Assembly: GCA_038373865.1 (NCBI GenBank) | Contig: JAXGGA010001674.1 | Location: forward strand, 80,099 to 144,098 | Direction: 5' to 3' | Length of the DNA: 64,000 nucleotides | Origin: Uloborus plumipes | Lineage: Eukaryota; Arthropoda; Arachnida; Araneae; Uloboridae | Shown here: positions 32,788-45,634 of the stretch, one piece after another | How positions within the stretch are numbered: position 1 is the first letter of the stretch | Layout of the letters: every line of letters starts with the position of its first letter | Program-made: the position numbers and the translations under genes | The notes under the pieces: model-generated | Told to the model about the DNA's origin: nothing | Databases searched by the model: none | The model's input: only the letters and a program-made list of their open reading frames with translations

Positions 32788-35700
32788 CACTAGGTGGCCA
32801 AAAGTATCCGGACACTTTCAAAAATTCACATTTTTACATATAGCTGGAGAAATAAGTGATCAATTGTTCTTTAACTTTAGTCATACAAAATATAGGCTTC
32901 ACCGAACATTTCCAAGTTGAAATTAAATTACCCTTGCATTTGGGGAACGATAAGAAGGGGGTTCGAAAGAATAACCGCTTTTTGACCATAACTCTTTGAA
33001 AATAGCTCGGAATAAGCTATGCATTTCAGTAATTAATTAGCATACTATGTATAATTACTATACAAATTCAAATGAACGCACCACTCTTACTTCCGAAGAT
33101 ATGAAACATTTTTTAAAAAACGGCAATTTTATTTGAAGGGTTTTTGCTCATAACACGCAGAGTTTTTGATCAAACCTTATCAAAACTTCAGGAAAGATGA
33201 CAAAATACAAGAGAAAGAACATACTAAAACGGTTTTTAAAAATATTAAAAATCCGATGAGATATGAACGTTAAAAGGAAAAAAAATTTCCCGGCGCATGC
33301 GCGAACGACAGAAATTTATAACTACAAAAATATTGTAGCCTGGTATATACTGCATCTTATAAAAAAAGTTTCAGTTGAATATCATGAAAATTGAAAAAGA
33401 TATCAGCGATCTAGTGAGCTGTATTTCATTCATTCGCAGACAATACATACATAGTGAGGGTCTGTCCACAAAGAGCTATTTTTAAAATAAAGGTTATTTC
33501 GTCATCGTTCAAAACCAACGTTTCAGGGGGTCTCCGGATACTTTTGGCCACCTACTTATAAGGTCTTTTTGGCCGAATGGGCGAAATGTGACTTCTATGC
33601 CAAATATAAATTTTTAAACAGTATACCAGTGGTTCTCAACCTTTTTACAGCTACCGCCCCCTTCAGGATTGAAAATTTTTCCAACGCCCCCTTTGCACAC
33701 GGGTGTGAAACTGGGAGAGGAAGGAGGTAAAGTAGGTTTCTAAACCGGTTCAAGTCTAATTTTGCTAAAACAGTTGAAAACCGACTATAGAGTTATAAAA
33801 TCTTTTAATTAAATGTTTTTATTCTTTGTAAGATATTTTTTAAAAAGCGGGCAAATGTTTTTCCTACTTAAAATGGGTCCATTAAATGAGTGATTCGTTT
33901 TGAACGTAAAGAACACGGTTTGAAATAAAAAGCACTATTACAGTATTTTTTTTTGAAAATCAAAATATTTTGAAAAATACACTACGTTCAAATAGTGCCC
34001 CAAACAGTCCAATTACAAACCGTGTTGTTCTTATTTACTTGCTATCGTGCACTGTGAATCCTCCATTTATTACATAAGGATGTAGGATTTTCCTATGGAT
34101 AGACCGGTCCAAGGCCGGACCGTCGATTTTTCACAGGCAGAACAAAGACTTGAAACTACTACCCGTACCTGTCATCCTTAAATAAATCAAGTTTTAATTG
34201 GGGAAAAAAAAAGAAATAAGTTGATTTTACAAACTGCAAGATAAGTTCAATTCAAAGAAATTCTTTTTGGGTAATTTATTGCTTTGAAGGATAAGATACT
34301 AAAAGTTACAAGTCTTAATAACGGTATTACTTTGATGACATCAGAGTAAAGACGGAGGTGGGGTATCAAGGATCTCCGATAAAATTCGTTCTGAAAACGA
34401 AGTTTTAAAAACACACTTTCTTAAATCTTAGATTTCGTGGCATTAAGAATTAGGTTCAGACTCCATTCCCAGTGAAATATTTAAAATTGAAAAAAATTAG
34501 ACAATTTTCGGTGACGTTAACAAGAGAGAAGAAGGTCACTCATAATTTGTTTTCAAAATTAAAGTTATCTTAAGGCTAACTTTACTCATGTCAGGGGGTC
34601 AGAGCTTTTTCAAGTGTTCTTTGAAGTTGACGTCTTAAAAATGCAAATGAAAGCTATTTCTGTTTGTGTTGAAAGAATGGCAAAGATTCGGGAGTTAGCT
34701 TCAGAAACTTTTTCATTGTACTCAGAAAAACATAATTGTTAGATACCTTTGGTGAAGTCGTGATGGTGGAACTAATCTCCATCTTAAAATAACATTGCAG
34801 AATGTGATGAGGAAAAAAATTTACGAAGTCTTATTTGGGGCATGGTGGAAATCTTCCGCCGTCCTCAAAAACTAGGCATCTAATGTGGCCAGTGCAGAAT
34901 CTCAAGAAAGCGGTCTGATGGACCTAGGAGCCCTAGAATGTTATGGCGGCTCCAGGGTGTCTCTGGAAGTACCAAGGGTGAGCAGTAGGCAGTTTTTGGG
35001 ATGCTCTAATGACACAAAACGTTTGCCAAATCAAGTGGCTCTCTTTTAGAAAATTTTAGAAACTGACCTCCAAAAACGTCAATTTCAGGCTTGGTTTGAT
35101 CACGATTAGAGAACGCAGAGATGGAGAATCCCTCCCATCACCATTTTTCTAAATGATTAGGTTATGTTTAAGAATGAAGGTTTCGATAGCTCTTTGACGG
35201 AAATGTCTAAAAACAAAATTTTAAGCTATGGATTCGTATGTTAAAGGGATGGGTTTGGGCTATTCAAGTTAGGTGAGCAGGGAAGGGGGGTAGGGATTTA
35301 GGCCTCTTTCTCTAACAATTTTCTAAATAGAAACCGCAAAGGAACAATTTTAGGCTATTTCAGATGGTTTCACTCTAAAAGTGAGAACACGCCTCTAAAA
35401 ACTTTTATGAAGTTGAACTGCTATTGGAGAATTTTAGGTTATTTTTGATGACGCTCGGAGAGGGATCAGGGCTCTGGCAGAGATATCCCCAAAAATTAAT
35501 TTTAAATCTATCCTTGGCAATGTAAGAAAAGAGGGTTTCCTACCTCCTCCACCCAAAACATGCCCTTGCAAGCACATTTCAAAAATGCTCACCGCCCCCT
35601 TACTGCCCAAAAATATGTCCACCGCCCCCCTGCCGCCCAAAACATGTTCACCGCCCCTCAGCATCTCTCCACCGCCCACCAGGGGGCGGTATCGCCCCCG

Positions 35701-36445
35701 TTGAGAACCACTGCAGTATACAATTTAACATTGAAAAATATGCTCGATTGTCCCCACACTATTTGTGAACAACCCCTCTCCTTTATGAATTGACTGCAAA
35801 TGAATGAATTACAGCTCAACTAGATCGCTGATATCTTTTTCAATTTTTACGATATTCAACTGGAACTTTTTTTATAAGATGCAGTATACACCAGGCTACA
35901 ATATTTTTGTAGTTATAAATTTCTGTCTTTCGCGCATGCGCCGTGCAAAATTACTTCCTTTTAACGTTCATATCTCATCGGATTTTTAATATTTTTAAAA
36001 ACCGTTTTAGTATGTTCTTTCTCTTGTATTTTGTCATCTTTCCTGAAGTTTTGATAAGGTTTGATCAAAAACTCTGCGTGTTATGAGCAAAAACCCTTCA
36101 AATAAAATTGCCGTTTTTAAAAAATGTTTCATATCTTCGGAAGTAAGAGTGGTACGTTCATTTGAATTTGTACAGTAATTATAAATAGTATGCTAATTAA
36201 TTACTGAAATGCATAGCTTATTCCGAGCTATTTTCAAAGAGTTATGGTCAAAAAGCGGTTTTTCTTTCGACCCCCCTTCTTATCGTCCCCCAAATGCAAG
36301 GGTAATTTAATTTCAACTTGGAAATGTTCGGTGAAGAATATATTTTGTATGACTAAAGTTAAAAAACAATTGATCACTTATTTCTCGAGTTATATCTAAA
36401 AATGTAAATTTTTGAAAGTGTCCGGATACTTTTGGCCACCTAGTG
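32788..36445. mobile_element. Palindromic element, CACTAGGTGGCCAAAAGTAT ends, TA TSD
   Basis: The ends CACTAGGTGGCCAAAAGTAT are perfectly inverted at 36426-36445 and flanked by TA (32786-32787 and 36446-36447). Arms of about 660 bp (32788-33445 and about 35790-36445) pair closely. A further copy of the terminus lies internally at about 33531-33552 ('ggatacttttggccaccta'), so the left part may be a complete smaller element. The centre holds a hAT element. TA duplication and terminus fit Tc1/mariner. No transposase is present. Confidence 0.82.
33627..35713. mobile_element. Non-autonomous hAT element, CAGTGGTTCTCAACC ends, 8-bp TSD
   Basis: The left end CAGTGGTTCTCAACCTTTTT and the right end GTTGAGAACCACTG are inverted, and the 8-bp repeat cagtatac lies at 33619-33626 and 35714-35721. 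CAGTGGTTCTCAACC is a well-known hAT (Charlie-like) terminus. The 2,087-bp interior has no transposase. It holds degenerate repeats with gacgtta-type cores like those at 4-5.3 kb, and a C-rich block 'caccgcccccctgccgccc' near the right end. The short ORFs at 35434-35793 cover that block and are not genes. Confidence 0.88.
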
Positions 36446-36447
36446 TA

Positions 36448-36690
36448 TTTAGTCACATATTGTAGGTGTTCGAAAAGTAATTGGTTGTACACTTTGATGA
36501 ATAATTATGTATTCAAATGCTGTTGTAAAACTTTAAGTTGCAAGGAAAATTGTCGTCCGTTAACATACAAAATCGATATGAAATCTCACTTTTAAACTAT
36601 ATCATAGCGCCTAGAACCAACTTCATTTGAAATTATTTGTGTCCCTGAAGCTTAAAACGGCGTTTGTGATCTTTAAAATATTGATCAAAA
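36448..36690. other. No recognised feature
   Basis: Sequence between the palindromic element and the first GTAACGGACTTGAC motif. Contains 'gtgttcgaaaagtaattgg' near 36468, which looks like an element end but has no partner. Confidence 0.25.
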
Positions 36691-36697
36691 ACTGTAT

Positions 36698-37096
36698 GGT
36701 AACGGACTTGACATTTGGTAACGGATTTGACCAGTAACGGACTTGACATTTCAAACAAAATGTCAAATTATTGCTAGGTTGTCGAATTTAAAAATTGAAC
36801 TACAATATGCATTTTCTTAGAGTCGTATAATAAACAATATTTAGGGGTAAAAGTTTAGAAAAAGTAAAAATTAATACTCTAAAATCTTTGGTAACGGACT
36901 TGACAAAGAATAAAAATACGCACCTCGAAAAAATTTTGTGCGAAACGCCACAGCAATACTTCTAGACTCAGGGAAACAAAATGGTACAAAATAGTTACGT
37001 CACTAATTTGTTAAGTTAACTGAATACGTGTTACCAATTTAACTTCAATAAATACCTTTTTTAGCTAAAATAATCTTAGGGTAACGGACTTGACAA
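36698..37096 (+). repeat. Five spaced copies of GGTAACGGACTTGACA or near variants
   Basis: Copies lie at about 36698, 36717 (one variant, GGATTTGACC), 36733, 36890 and 37080, all in one orientation. The first three are spaced 16-19 bp apart and the others about 160-190 bp apart. The flanking sequence differs between copies, so this is not an ordinary tandem repeat. See the related 14-mer at 2.67-3.06 kb. Confidence 0.6.
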
Positions 37097-37461
37097 GAAC
37101 TTCCGGACAAAATATATTCATACATTTCTTATTGAAATAAAATTACTATTCTCAATATTTATCAGGAATACCATATACTAATAGTCAATATATAAAAATA
37201 ATATGTCGCATTTACTTTTTTTCATCATTAAGTACATAGGAAAAAAATAGTTGAACTTGCGAAAATTGGAAATGGACAAGCGTTTTTGCCTTGATTCTCA
37301 TTTTTAAAGACTTACAATAAAAATAAATAAATAAATTTCAATAATTTGTTGAGTGATAGAATTTTTTGGGGGTATTTCTTGCAGAAAATAATTGTTGAAT
37401 TTAAAATATAAGTTATGCTTCAAAATCGTCTTTTTAACCCATGTAAGCAATTGCCCCCAAA

Positions 37462-39650
37462 TAGCTTGTTCACCGTGTACTAAGTATTTAATAGAAATAA
37501 TCCGCCTGCTGTCTGAATACATTTTTGTTCGAATGATTTAAGGGGCTCAGGAAATATCGAATCTAAGCTTGTAAATAATATGTTCATCTAAAAGTTGCTA
37601 ATTTTTATGTTATGTGTTTCAATCAAAAGTTATTCAAATGTGCTAAATGTTTGGAATGTAATTAGTTTTATCTCACCACCATGTACCGACTGTAAAGAAA
37701 TATTGTACCGTTGCGAAATATTCAATTGATTAATTGAGGATTATGATCCCGGATGAACTGGATCTGCACCTGGGTTCTAACTCTTTATAGGTTGGGAGTA
37801 CTGCATAATTTATTGCTTGAGTATGTAAATATAAAATCTATCTTTTTCGAATCAAATATTAACCACTTTGCCATTCAAGTAAATGTAATTAATTTTCCCT
37901 TTGCAATTTGTATATAATCCTTTATAGCTTGTTCACCGTGTACTAAGTATTTTATGGAAATAATCCGCCTGCAGTCTGAATACATTTTTATTCGAATGAT
38001 TTAATGGGCTCTAACTATTCTAACAATTCTAACTATTTATAGGTTGGGAGTACTGCATAATGTATTGCTTGAGTATGTAAATATAAAATCTATCTTTTTC
38101 GAATCAAATATTAACCACTTTGCCATTCAAGTAAATATAATTAATTTTCCCTTTGCAATTTGTATATAATCCTATATAGCTTGTTCACCGTGTACTAAGT
38201 ATTTAATAGAAATAATCCGCCTGCTGTCTGAATACATTTTTGTTCGAATGATTTAAGGGGCTCAGGAAATATCGAATCTAAGCTTGTAAATAATATGTTC
38301 ATCTAAAAGTTGCTAATTTTTATGTTATGTGTTTAAATCAAAAATTATTCAAATGTGCTAAATGTTTTAAATGTAATTAGTTTTATCTCACCACCATGTA
38401 CCGACTGTAAAGAAATATTGTACCTTTGCGAAATATTCAATTGATTAATTGAGGATTATGATCCCGGATGAACTGGATCTGCACCTGGGTTCTAACTCTT
38501 TATAGGTTGGGAGTACTGCATAATTTATTGCTTGAGTATGTAAATATAAAATCTATCTTTTTCGAATCAAATATTAACCACTTTGCCATTCAAGTAAATG
38601 TAATTAATTTTCCCTTTGCAATTTGTATATAATCCTTTATAACTTGTTCACCGTGTACTAAGTATTTAATAGAAATAATCCGCCTGCTGTCTGTATACAT
38701 TTTTGTTCGAATGATTTAAGGGGCTCAGAAAATATCGAATCTAAGTTTGTAAATAATTTCTTTGTCTAAAAGTTTGATGTTGTGTGTTTAAATCAAAAAT
38801 GATTCAAAAGTGCTAAATGTTTGGAATGTAATTAGTTTTATCTTACCACCTTGTACCGACTGTAAAGACCTTTGCGAAATTTTCAATTCATTAATTGAGG
38901 ATTATGATCCCCGATGAACTGGATCTGCGCATGGGCTCCAAGTATTTATAGGTTGAGAGTGCTGCATAATTTCTGGAGTACGTAAATATAAAATCTATCC
39001 TTTTCGAATCAAATATTAACCACTATGCCATATAAGTAAATGTATATGATGTTTTATAGCTTGTTCACCGTGTACTAAGTATTTTGTGAAAGGAATCTAC
39101 ATGCACTCTGTACGCATTATTGCTCGAATGATCTAAAAGTCCTCAGAGAATGTCCAATCTAAGTTTGTAAATATATCAATCTAAAAATTGTCAATTTTTA
39201 TGGTACATGTTTAAATCAGAAGTAATTCAAGGTGCTAAATGTTTGGAATGTAATTAATTTTATGTCACCACCTCATACCAACTGAAAGAAAATAATGTAT
39301 ATTTGCGAAATATTTAATTGCTTAATTGAGGATCATGACACCCAATGAACTGGATCTGCGCCTGGGCTCCAAGTATTTATATGTTGAGTCTTGAGTACTG
39401 CACAATCTCGAGTATGTAAATATAAAATTTCCCTTTGCAATTTACATGTTTTATTGTTCACCATATACTATAAGTATTTCGTAGAAGGTTGTAGTTCAAG
39501 TCGATCTGCATTTTTTATGTAGAGAACCGTTTAATTATTCTAAAACAGCCCAAAAAATGTTGAATCTGCGTTTGTAAATAAGATAAATGTTAAACTAAAA
39601 TGGGTCAATTTTATGTTATGTGTTTAGTTCCGAAAATATTTCACTGTGTG
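37462..39650 (+). repeat. Satellite array, ~463-bp unit, about six copies
   Basis: Units start with 'tagcttgttcaccgtgtact' at about 37462, 37925, 38177, 38640, 39057 and 39452. Units 1 and 3 are full length and nearly identical. Unit 2 lacks about 210 bp in the middle. Units 4-6 diverge progressively rightwards, the usual pattern of an array homogenised at one end. Each full unit includes 'gatcccggatgaactggatc' and 'tttttcgaatcaaatatt'. No coding frame runs through it. Confidence 0.9.
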
Positions 39651-40475
39651 TTCCTTACTTCTTGGAATAGAAATTTTTAGAATACTTGGTATTATTCATG
39701 TTCATAGTTTCGAATACCCCTCATCTAGCTGAATTTTAGAAAAGTACATGCAATTTTCTGAATAATCCAACTGAGACTAACGTCAATATGCGTTTCATTG
39801 ATATTTATTTGATCTTGAACAGATAAATTTTTGAATTTGCTTTTCGCAATGCAACATTAAAAAAAGAAAACTGAAAAAAAGTGTTCCGATGTTAAAAAAA
39901 TAAATAAATTACAACTTGACGGGACTATTTTGTTTGCAATTTTCATCAACAAAGTCATTGTTTCATTGATATGAGTTTTACTAGTTTTTTCTTCATATTT
40001 TTATCTCACATTAATCAGTTTTCTCCCACTAGCATATCGAAGTTAATGTTGGGATATAAAAATATAAACTATTGATTTCATCATAAAATGATGTTATAAA
40101 ATCTCCTCCCTCCCAAATTGTCCGAAACATTTGCAAGAACTCGTTAAATTAAAAGTATTACTTAAAATTGTAACTAAAAGAAATAGAAGAGAATGAAAAC
40201 ACTGCTACGCTTCTGAAGTAAACAAAGAGCTGCGTATGTTCTGATTGGTCAATTCCTTTCTATCTGACGTCACAGTACGATCGTTTTTGGATATTCATGC
40301 GCTCGAGATGAAATTGTGCGAACAAAATAGTTCCAAATAATTTCGATAACTGTCAGTTAATGGACAATTATATTTTGGAGAACTTTATGAAGAAACGTTC
40401 TTTAGCTTATCTTGTATTGTATTTCAGCGGAATAAAATTGCCCCTCAGTTGTCGGAACGAAAATTAGTTTAAAGC
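39651..40475. other. No recognised feature
   Basis: AT-rich DNA after the satellite. Nothing here resembles a gene or a bounded repeat. Confidence 0.3.
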
Positions 40476-40479
40476 TTAT

Positions 40480-41207
40480 TTTGAGACTCCGGCCCACGGA
40501 CTATACCATGAGTAAAACGCTTCTAAGGAGATCCGAAATCGATTCTTTTTGGAGAAAATTATTACAGGAGATGAAAAATAGATTAGATACGAGACAATGA
40601 AATGCATGCGATCTCGGTAAAGGGCTGTGACCCACCACAAACGACTTCAAATCCAGGATTGACGGTAAAAAAGTGTTTCGTAGAAATGGAAAGGCATTGC
40701 TCATAATGAACTGATACAACCTGGCGCAACAGTAAATTCTGTCCTCTATTGTGCATAACTCAACTGTTTCAATGAAGCAATCAAGAAAATGCGACCAGAA
40801 TTGGCCAACAGAAAAGGAGTTGTGTTCCACCATGATAATGCTAAGCCACGCTCATCTTTGATGACTTAGAATAAATCGAAGAAACTTGGTTATGAACTTT
40901 TGGTGCATCTAACGTATAGGCCGGACCATGCTAATTTTGATTATCATTAGTTTCAGTCTCTGAAAAATTCTTTTGATGGCAAAAAATTGGCTAACTGAAC
41001 AGTCGCTGAAAATCACTTGGCTAAGTTTTTCGCCGATAAACCTCAGAAGTTTTACACCGATGAAATTATGCAGCTACCGAGGGAATAGCCAAAGGTCATA
41101 AATAATAATGAGCATATGCACTTAGATTAAAATTAATTTTCAAATAAAAAAATTATTACTCAAAAACTTACGAAAAAAGCGCGGAGACTTTTTAAATGCC
41201 CCAATAT
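40480..41207 (+). pseudogene. mariner transposase remnant with 3' end
   Basis: Plus-strand reading, across several frames, shows the mariner signatures: 'IDSFWRKLITGDEKWI' near 40540 (first catalytic Asp), 'NPGLTVKK' near 40655, 'RPELANRKGVVFHHDNAKP' at about 40795-40850 (second Asp), and a decayed third block near 40925. After it, 'FFADKPQKFYTDEIMQL' (by family resemblance, with a small change) near 41030 precedes the 3' UTR. The sequence 'gcggagactttttaaatgcc' at about 41185 resembles a mariner terminal repeat. The N-terminal DNA-binding part is missing and there are at least four stops or frameshifts, so it is long dead. The minus-strand ORF at 40501-40833 is a shadow. Confidence 0.75.
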
Positions 41208-41505
41208 AAAGATATAATTAGATCAACTGAAATTTTTGACTGTTGTTATCACGAAATCACATACATTTTAGTGTGAATCAAGCTGATAGAGCTATTATGT
41301 TTTATTTCAAAGTTTTTTAGTTTCAAAAAATTTTCTAATTTAAAATTTGTTTAATATTTTATTATAGTATTTTACACTAATCTATTTCTTTCCACTGAAA
41401 AAAAATGAGTACTTAGTTAAAAATCTTTAAAAAATCACCAATTTTTATAAACGTTCTGAGCATCTGTATTTTTTAAAAAAGCCACCTCTTAAAGACCTAT
41501 TTCTG
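41208..41505. other. No recognised feature
   Basis: AT-rich sequence between the mariner remnant and the tRNA-like SINE. Confidence 0.25.
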
Positions 41506-41509
41506 TGGG

Positions 41510-41710
41510 ACGGAGGTGGTCGTTATGTCGAACGACGACTGTATTAGTTTATTTATTGTTTGTCAGGTTTATGGGTTCCCATTACCAATCAATATTTCAC
41601 AAAATCGTAACTTATTTTAATGACACACGATGGGATCGAACCCCGAAACATGAACTTACCGCGTACATTCAGAATGCAAGCGCTTTGACCACTGTGCCGG
41701 TGAAAGCATA
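41510..41710 (-). repeat. tRNA-like SINE (Pol III A and B boxes)
   Basis: On the minus strand, 'ggcacagtggtcaaagcg' (about 41700-41683) matches a Pol III A box of tRNA type, and 'ggggttcgatccc' (about 41646-41634) matches a B box, with spacing typical of a tRNA head. The intervening sequence does not form a canonical anticodon arm, so this is not a working tRNA. A tail with 'aataaataaacta' follows. A tRNA-derived SINE is the simplest reading; a tRNA pseudogene is the alternative. Confidence 0.55.
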
Positions 41711-42199
41711 TCCCGGTTACTTTCATAAGACTTCAAGAGCTCTGCGCCAATGAAAGCGAATGTGTCGTACATTTCGCCGGGCTGAATTTTAACCCGTTAA
41801 CTAGAAGCACCATGCGTCATGTTAACGTGTTCGCATTTCAGCGCGCGTGTGTCTTAGTCTCTCTTGGTATAAAATCGGATTTGATGGGAGCAGTAAATCC
41901 AGGAGTAATTATAAAATAATGAATGGTATTTTCTTCAGTAATCCGTAAGGCATTATATATGTTTTGGTGTAAAATTAATATAAAACTAAATCTTCAAGTC
42001 TTACTTCAACTGGATTATCAGAGTGTGTTACGCGTATGGATTATTACGATACATAGGAAAGAAGTTTTGTTTATTTTTATTTCCGCCAGAAGGCAGTGAG
42101 TATTAATCATTGCTTAGAAATAGCTTTATTTTCTTTTAAAGTATATGGAATCTTTGCTGTGCCCAAACTCTTTTTTTTCTCGCGACTTGTATCGACATA

Positions 42200-42828
42200 A
42201 TCAAAACTGGTTTTCATTCTGTGATATTTTTAAAAACATTTCTGAGAATTTCGGAATAATTTCTGTAACTTCCCAGCCAAAAAAAATCTGCAGAAAATCT
42301 TTTAAAAAAATCTGCAGAAAATCAGAGCATATTTGGAACAAGCTTTCCGCAGAAAATTTGCAGTTTTTATCTGCAGATTTTCCGAAGAAAGCTCGTTCTA
42401 AATTTGCTCTGATTTTCTGCAGATTTTTTACAGAGATTTTCTGCACATTTTATGCAGAAAGCTTGTTCCAAATATGCTCTGATTTTCTGCTGATTTTCCT
42501 CAGAAAGCTTGTTCCAAATGTGCTCTAATTTTCTGCAGATTCATTGCACCAATTTTCTACAGATTTTTTAAAGAAAGTGTTCAAATTTGAAAGATTTTTT
42601 ACAAAACCTATAAAATTGCTTACATATATAGAAAAGTAGTATATATATATGTATATTTATAGTAAACTGATTCAAACAATTTTTAAAAAATTAGAAGTAG
42701 CCTGTTTTTAATTACCAGGGATCAATCCAGGATTTTTTTTTACCAGGGTTTTGTTTTTTGGAATTTGGTGAAAAACAGTTCAGACTTTTGTGAAAACTAA
42801 TGTGCAACTTATTGAAAACTATTGTAAT

Positions 42829-42871
<43 letters not shown>

Positions 42872-45380
42872 TTATTTATTTATTGCTAATTAAAAAATAT
42901 TCACTATTTATCACAGAATTTTATTTTCGAAGTCCAATACGGACCGATTTTACTGCTAAGCAGTATTGTCTAAATCGATAAATTCAAAAAAATTAGTTTG
43001 GAACGCACTTTCATAAAACTGAACGATAGTGTCTAAGCTAAAACATTATTTATTAATGAAATAGAATGTGGGACTGATTATTATGAGTTAAATATTTTTT
43101 GGTTGCATTTGCATTAAAAAAATTAGCCGTTTGGTTAATTTTTAGGGCCTTTGAATACTAAATACGGCCTTTAGAGGGCCCCTACAAACATATCTTAAAA
43201 AAAAGGCCTTTATAGGGGCTTTTTAGGGCCAGTGGGAGCCCTGAAAATAGTAAAAAACTCGCGACAAAACAAAACAACAAAGCAATAATCGGCGAACAAG
43301 GGTTGCTTTGGCAAGTAAAAAGGCTACCAGTTTTGGCCAGTACTTTTAGTGGGAATCTAAAAGAAGATTGCACCAGATTAAGAAACATAAAAAAAACTCA
43401 TCAAATGCAAAAAAGTATCAAAATATTGTTAGTACTTACTTCCGAATTGCAAAAAATTTGCAGGATAGAAGTTCCGGTCCCATAATATTTCTAGGGTTCG
43501 GCTTTGGTCCCATTCTTTGATTAAAAAGTCCTCTCGCTGAAAACTGCAGCAATCAGCAGGCAAACAATCTTTTAAAGGTAGGATAGAATAGCGATTCTCT
43601 TCATAAAAATGGATTAGTACATATAAACTTTTAAATTTCTCGGCGATTTGAGCCATTTTCGAACCTAATTCTTTCAATACTCAACGATTCAAAATTCAAA
43701 TTGTTGGCGTTGAGTGCACACGCGGTTAACTGCACATGGCCAGTTAACGGTTATGACCACGGGATGTTGATTGTTGAAGAAAACATGTAGTCTTTGAAAA
43801 CTGTCCCAAAAAACATTTTGCATTTATATCTCATTTATTTTGGTGAAGTAAAAATTTCCACTGTAGAAAGTAAATGATAAGAATATAATTTAGCATAGTA
43901 CATTAATTTACATATTTAACTACTACTACTTTCACATTACTGCTTACAATCTTGTTGAAATTTATCAATCGCTATGGAAATTTTAAAAAGATCTTTTTAG
44001 GATCAAAATTTTGTTTACAGTTTTGTTATTGTGAAGTATTTTTTTTTTTTTTTTTTTTTTGCCACTTCTTTTACTTTGCAAAAGAAAATAATCATGAAAC
44101 TACCCATTTTAGCTTTTCGTAATAGAAATCTAATATAATTTTAAAATGTAGGCAAATTAAATGTTTTGCTGACCATAAAAATCTTCAAAATATTTGGAGG
44201 CTATTAAAAAGAATTTATTGTGAAAATGTTTGAAAATACTAAGAGAAAGCTCTTTTTTTTTTTTTTTTTTCGTGTGTGTTGATTTTCTGTTAATCAAATT
44301 GAAGACAAAATACAGATTTTTTAAACCTTTAAAAAATCTGCACAATATTAAGAGAAAACTAAAAAGGATAATATTTCTGTGGATTTTCTACAGATTTTAC
44401 TGAAGACAAAATGCAGATTTTTTCTCTCCTCTGAAAATCTGCAGAAATCTTTAATAAATCTTCAAAATAAATTTATTTCTGCAGATTTTTTGCAGATTAT
44501 TTTTAGCTGGGTTTTTAAAAAGCTTCTGACTATTTCGGAATATACCTTCTGTACATTCCAAAAGCGTTTCTGTCTACTTCGGAATCTGCTTTCTGTAATT
44601 TCTAAAAACGTTTCTTAGAATACTCTTTGTGTAATTTTCAAAAATATTTGTGTGTATATTGTGAAGCTGCGGTTTATGAAATTTCCAAAAAGAGTTCTTA
44701 AGTATTCCAGAATTCTCTCTGAAATTTTAAAAAACGTTTTCGAACATCATGAAATCCTTTTTCTGTAACTTTTTGATACAAATCTTTTGTCGCATACTTC
44801 AATGACTTTAATTAGTTTTTTGCACCACTGAAATGAGCAATATTTCATTCCAAAAAGAAAACAAAAATTAAATCAATAAAATACTTTAATAATGGTTTGA
44901 AAAAAAATATTTTTTAATCTTTCAGTTTCTTATGTTATAACTCTATTTTTATGAACCTCAACTTTTAAATAACAAAAAAACTGGTGGATTTAAATACATA
45001 ATATAATTCATAAATCATAAACATTTTGTATTTTTACACCATTATAAAAGTATTTATTGAATTATTTGTTGTTTTTTCTTTAAAATGAAATATTACTAAT
45101 CTCAACGGTAAGAAAAAAAGAACGCGAATCATTATAATTCAAATGTGTATTAAAAAGAAAAAAAGAGTTACAGAAAAAAGAATTCCGAAACATTCGAAAA
45201 AATTTCTGAACATTTCAGAGAGGTTTCTGTAATACATGAGAAAGCTTTCTGAAATACTCAGAAACCTTCATGATTATTTCATGAACCGCAGCTGCATGAA
45301 ATACTCAAAAACGTTTCTGAAAATAACATGAACCGCAGTATTTCAGACACATTCAGAAACGTTTCCGGATTTTTTTTACA
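42200..45380. mobile_element. Foldback with TTTCTGaa..CAGAAAC repeats and nested CCCAGC element
   Basis: Blocks built from variants of 'tttctga-atattcagaaacg' lie on both sides: about 42220-42270 on the left and 44515-45362 on the right, where orientation changes midway ('gctgcggtttatgaaattt' against 'atttcatgaaccgcagct'). This is the pattern of a large inverted repeat with short internal repeats. A right end may be 'ttttttacagtgg' near 45373. The outer left boundary is not clear. Confidence 0.4.
42272..44511. mobile_element. TIR element with CCCAGC ends and TCTGCAGA repeats
   Basis: The ends CCCAGCCAAAAAAAATCTGC and GCAGATTATTTTTAGCTGGG form a TIR. Subterminal DNA on both sides is a cluster of 'tctgcagattttctgc' repeats (42288-42545 and 44329-44500). 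The interior contains a poly-A of about 35 (42833-42868), T runs at 44040-44060 and 44252-44270, and unassigned AT-rich DNA. I see no transposase and no clear TSD. ORFs at 42145-42528 and 42201-42446 are repeat artefacts rich in ICRKS-type units. Confidence 0.55.
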
Positions 45381-45634
45381 GTGGTAGCGTCTTTATACTT
45401 CTCTTTATCTAGTTGTTAACCAAAGATGGTTTGAAAGTGCATTGTTAATGCTATATTTTGAAAAATTGCCAGATGTGCTTCTTCGAACTTATTCCTTCTC
45501 CTAATATTTAAAAAAAGGACCTACATTTGTGCTTTTAAATCTTAAATGTGGAAAATTTTCTTGACGTGGGTGCCCTTAACTCCTCTAACATCTCCCCAAA
45601 CTGTCTGAAATTGAGTTTTTTTTTTTTAACCATT

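Noticed and set aside
37462..39650. CRISPR-like array
   Set aside because: The units are about 463 bp with no short repeat/unique spacer pattern, and the genome is eukaryotic; it is a satellite.
41510..41710. A tRNA gene on the minus strand
   Set aside because: A and B boxes are present but no anticodon arm with a 7-base loop can be formed; kept as a tRNA-like SINE.
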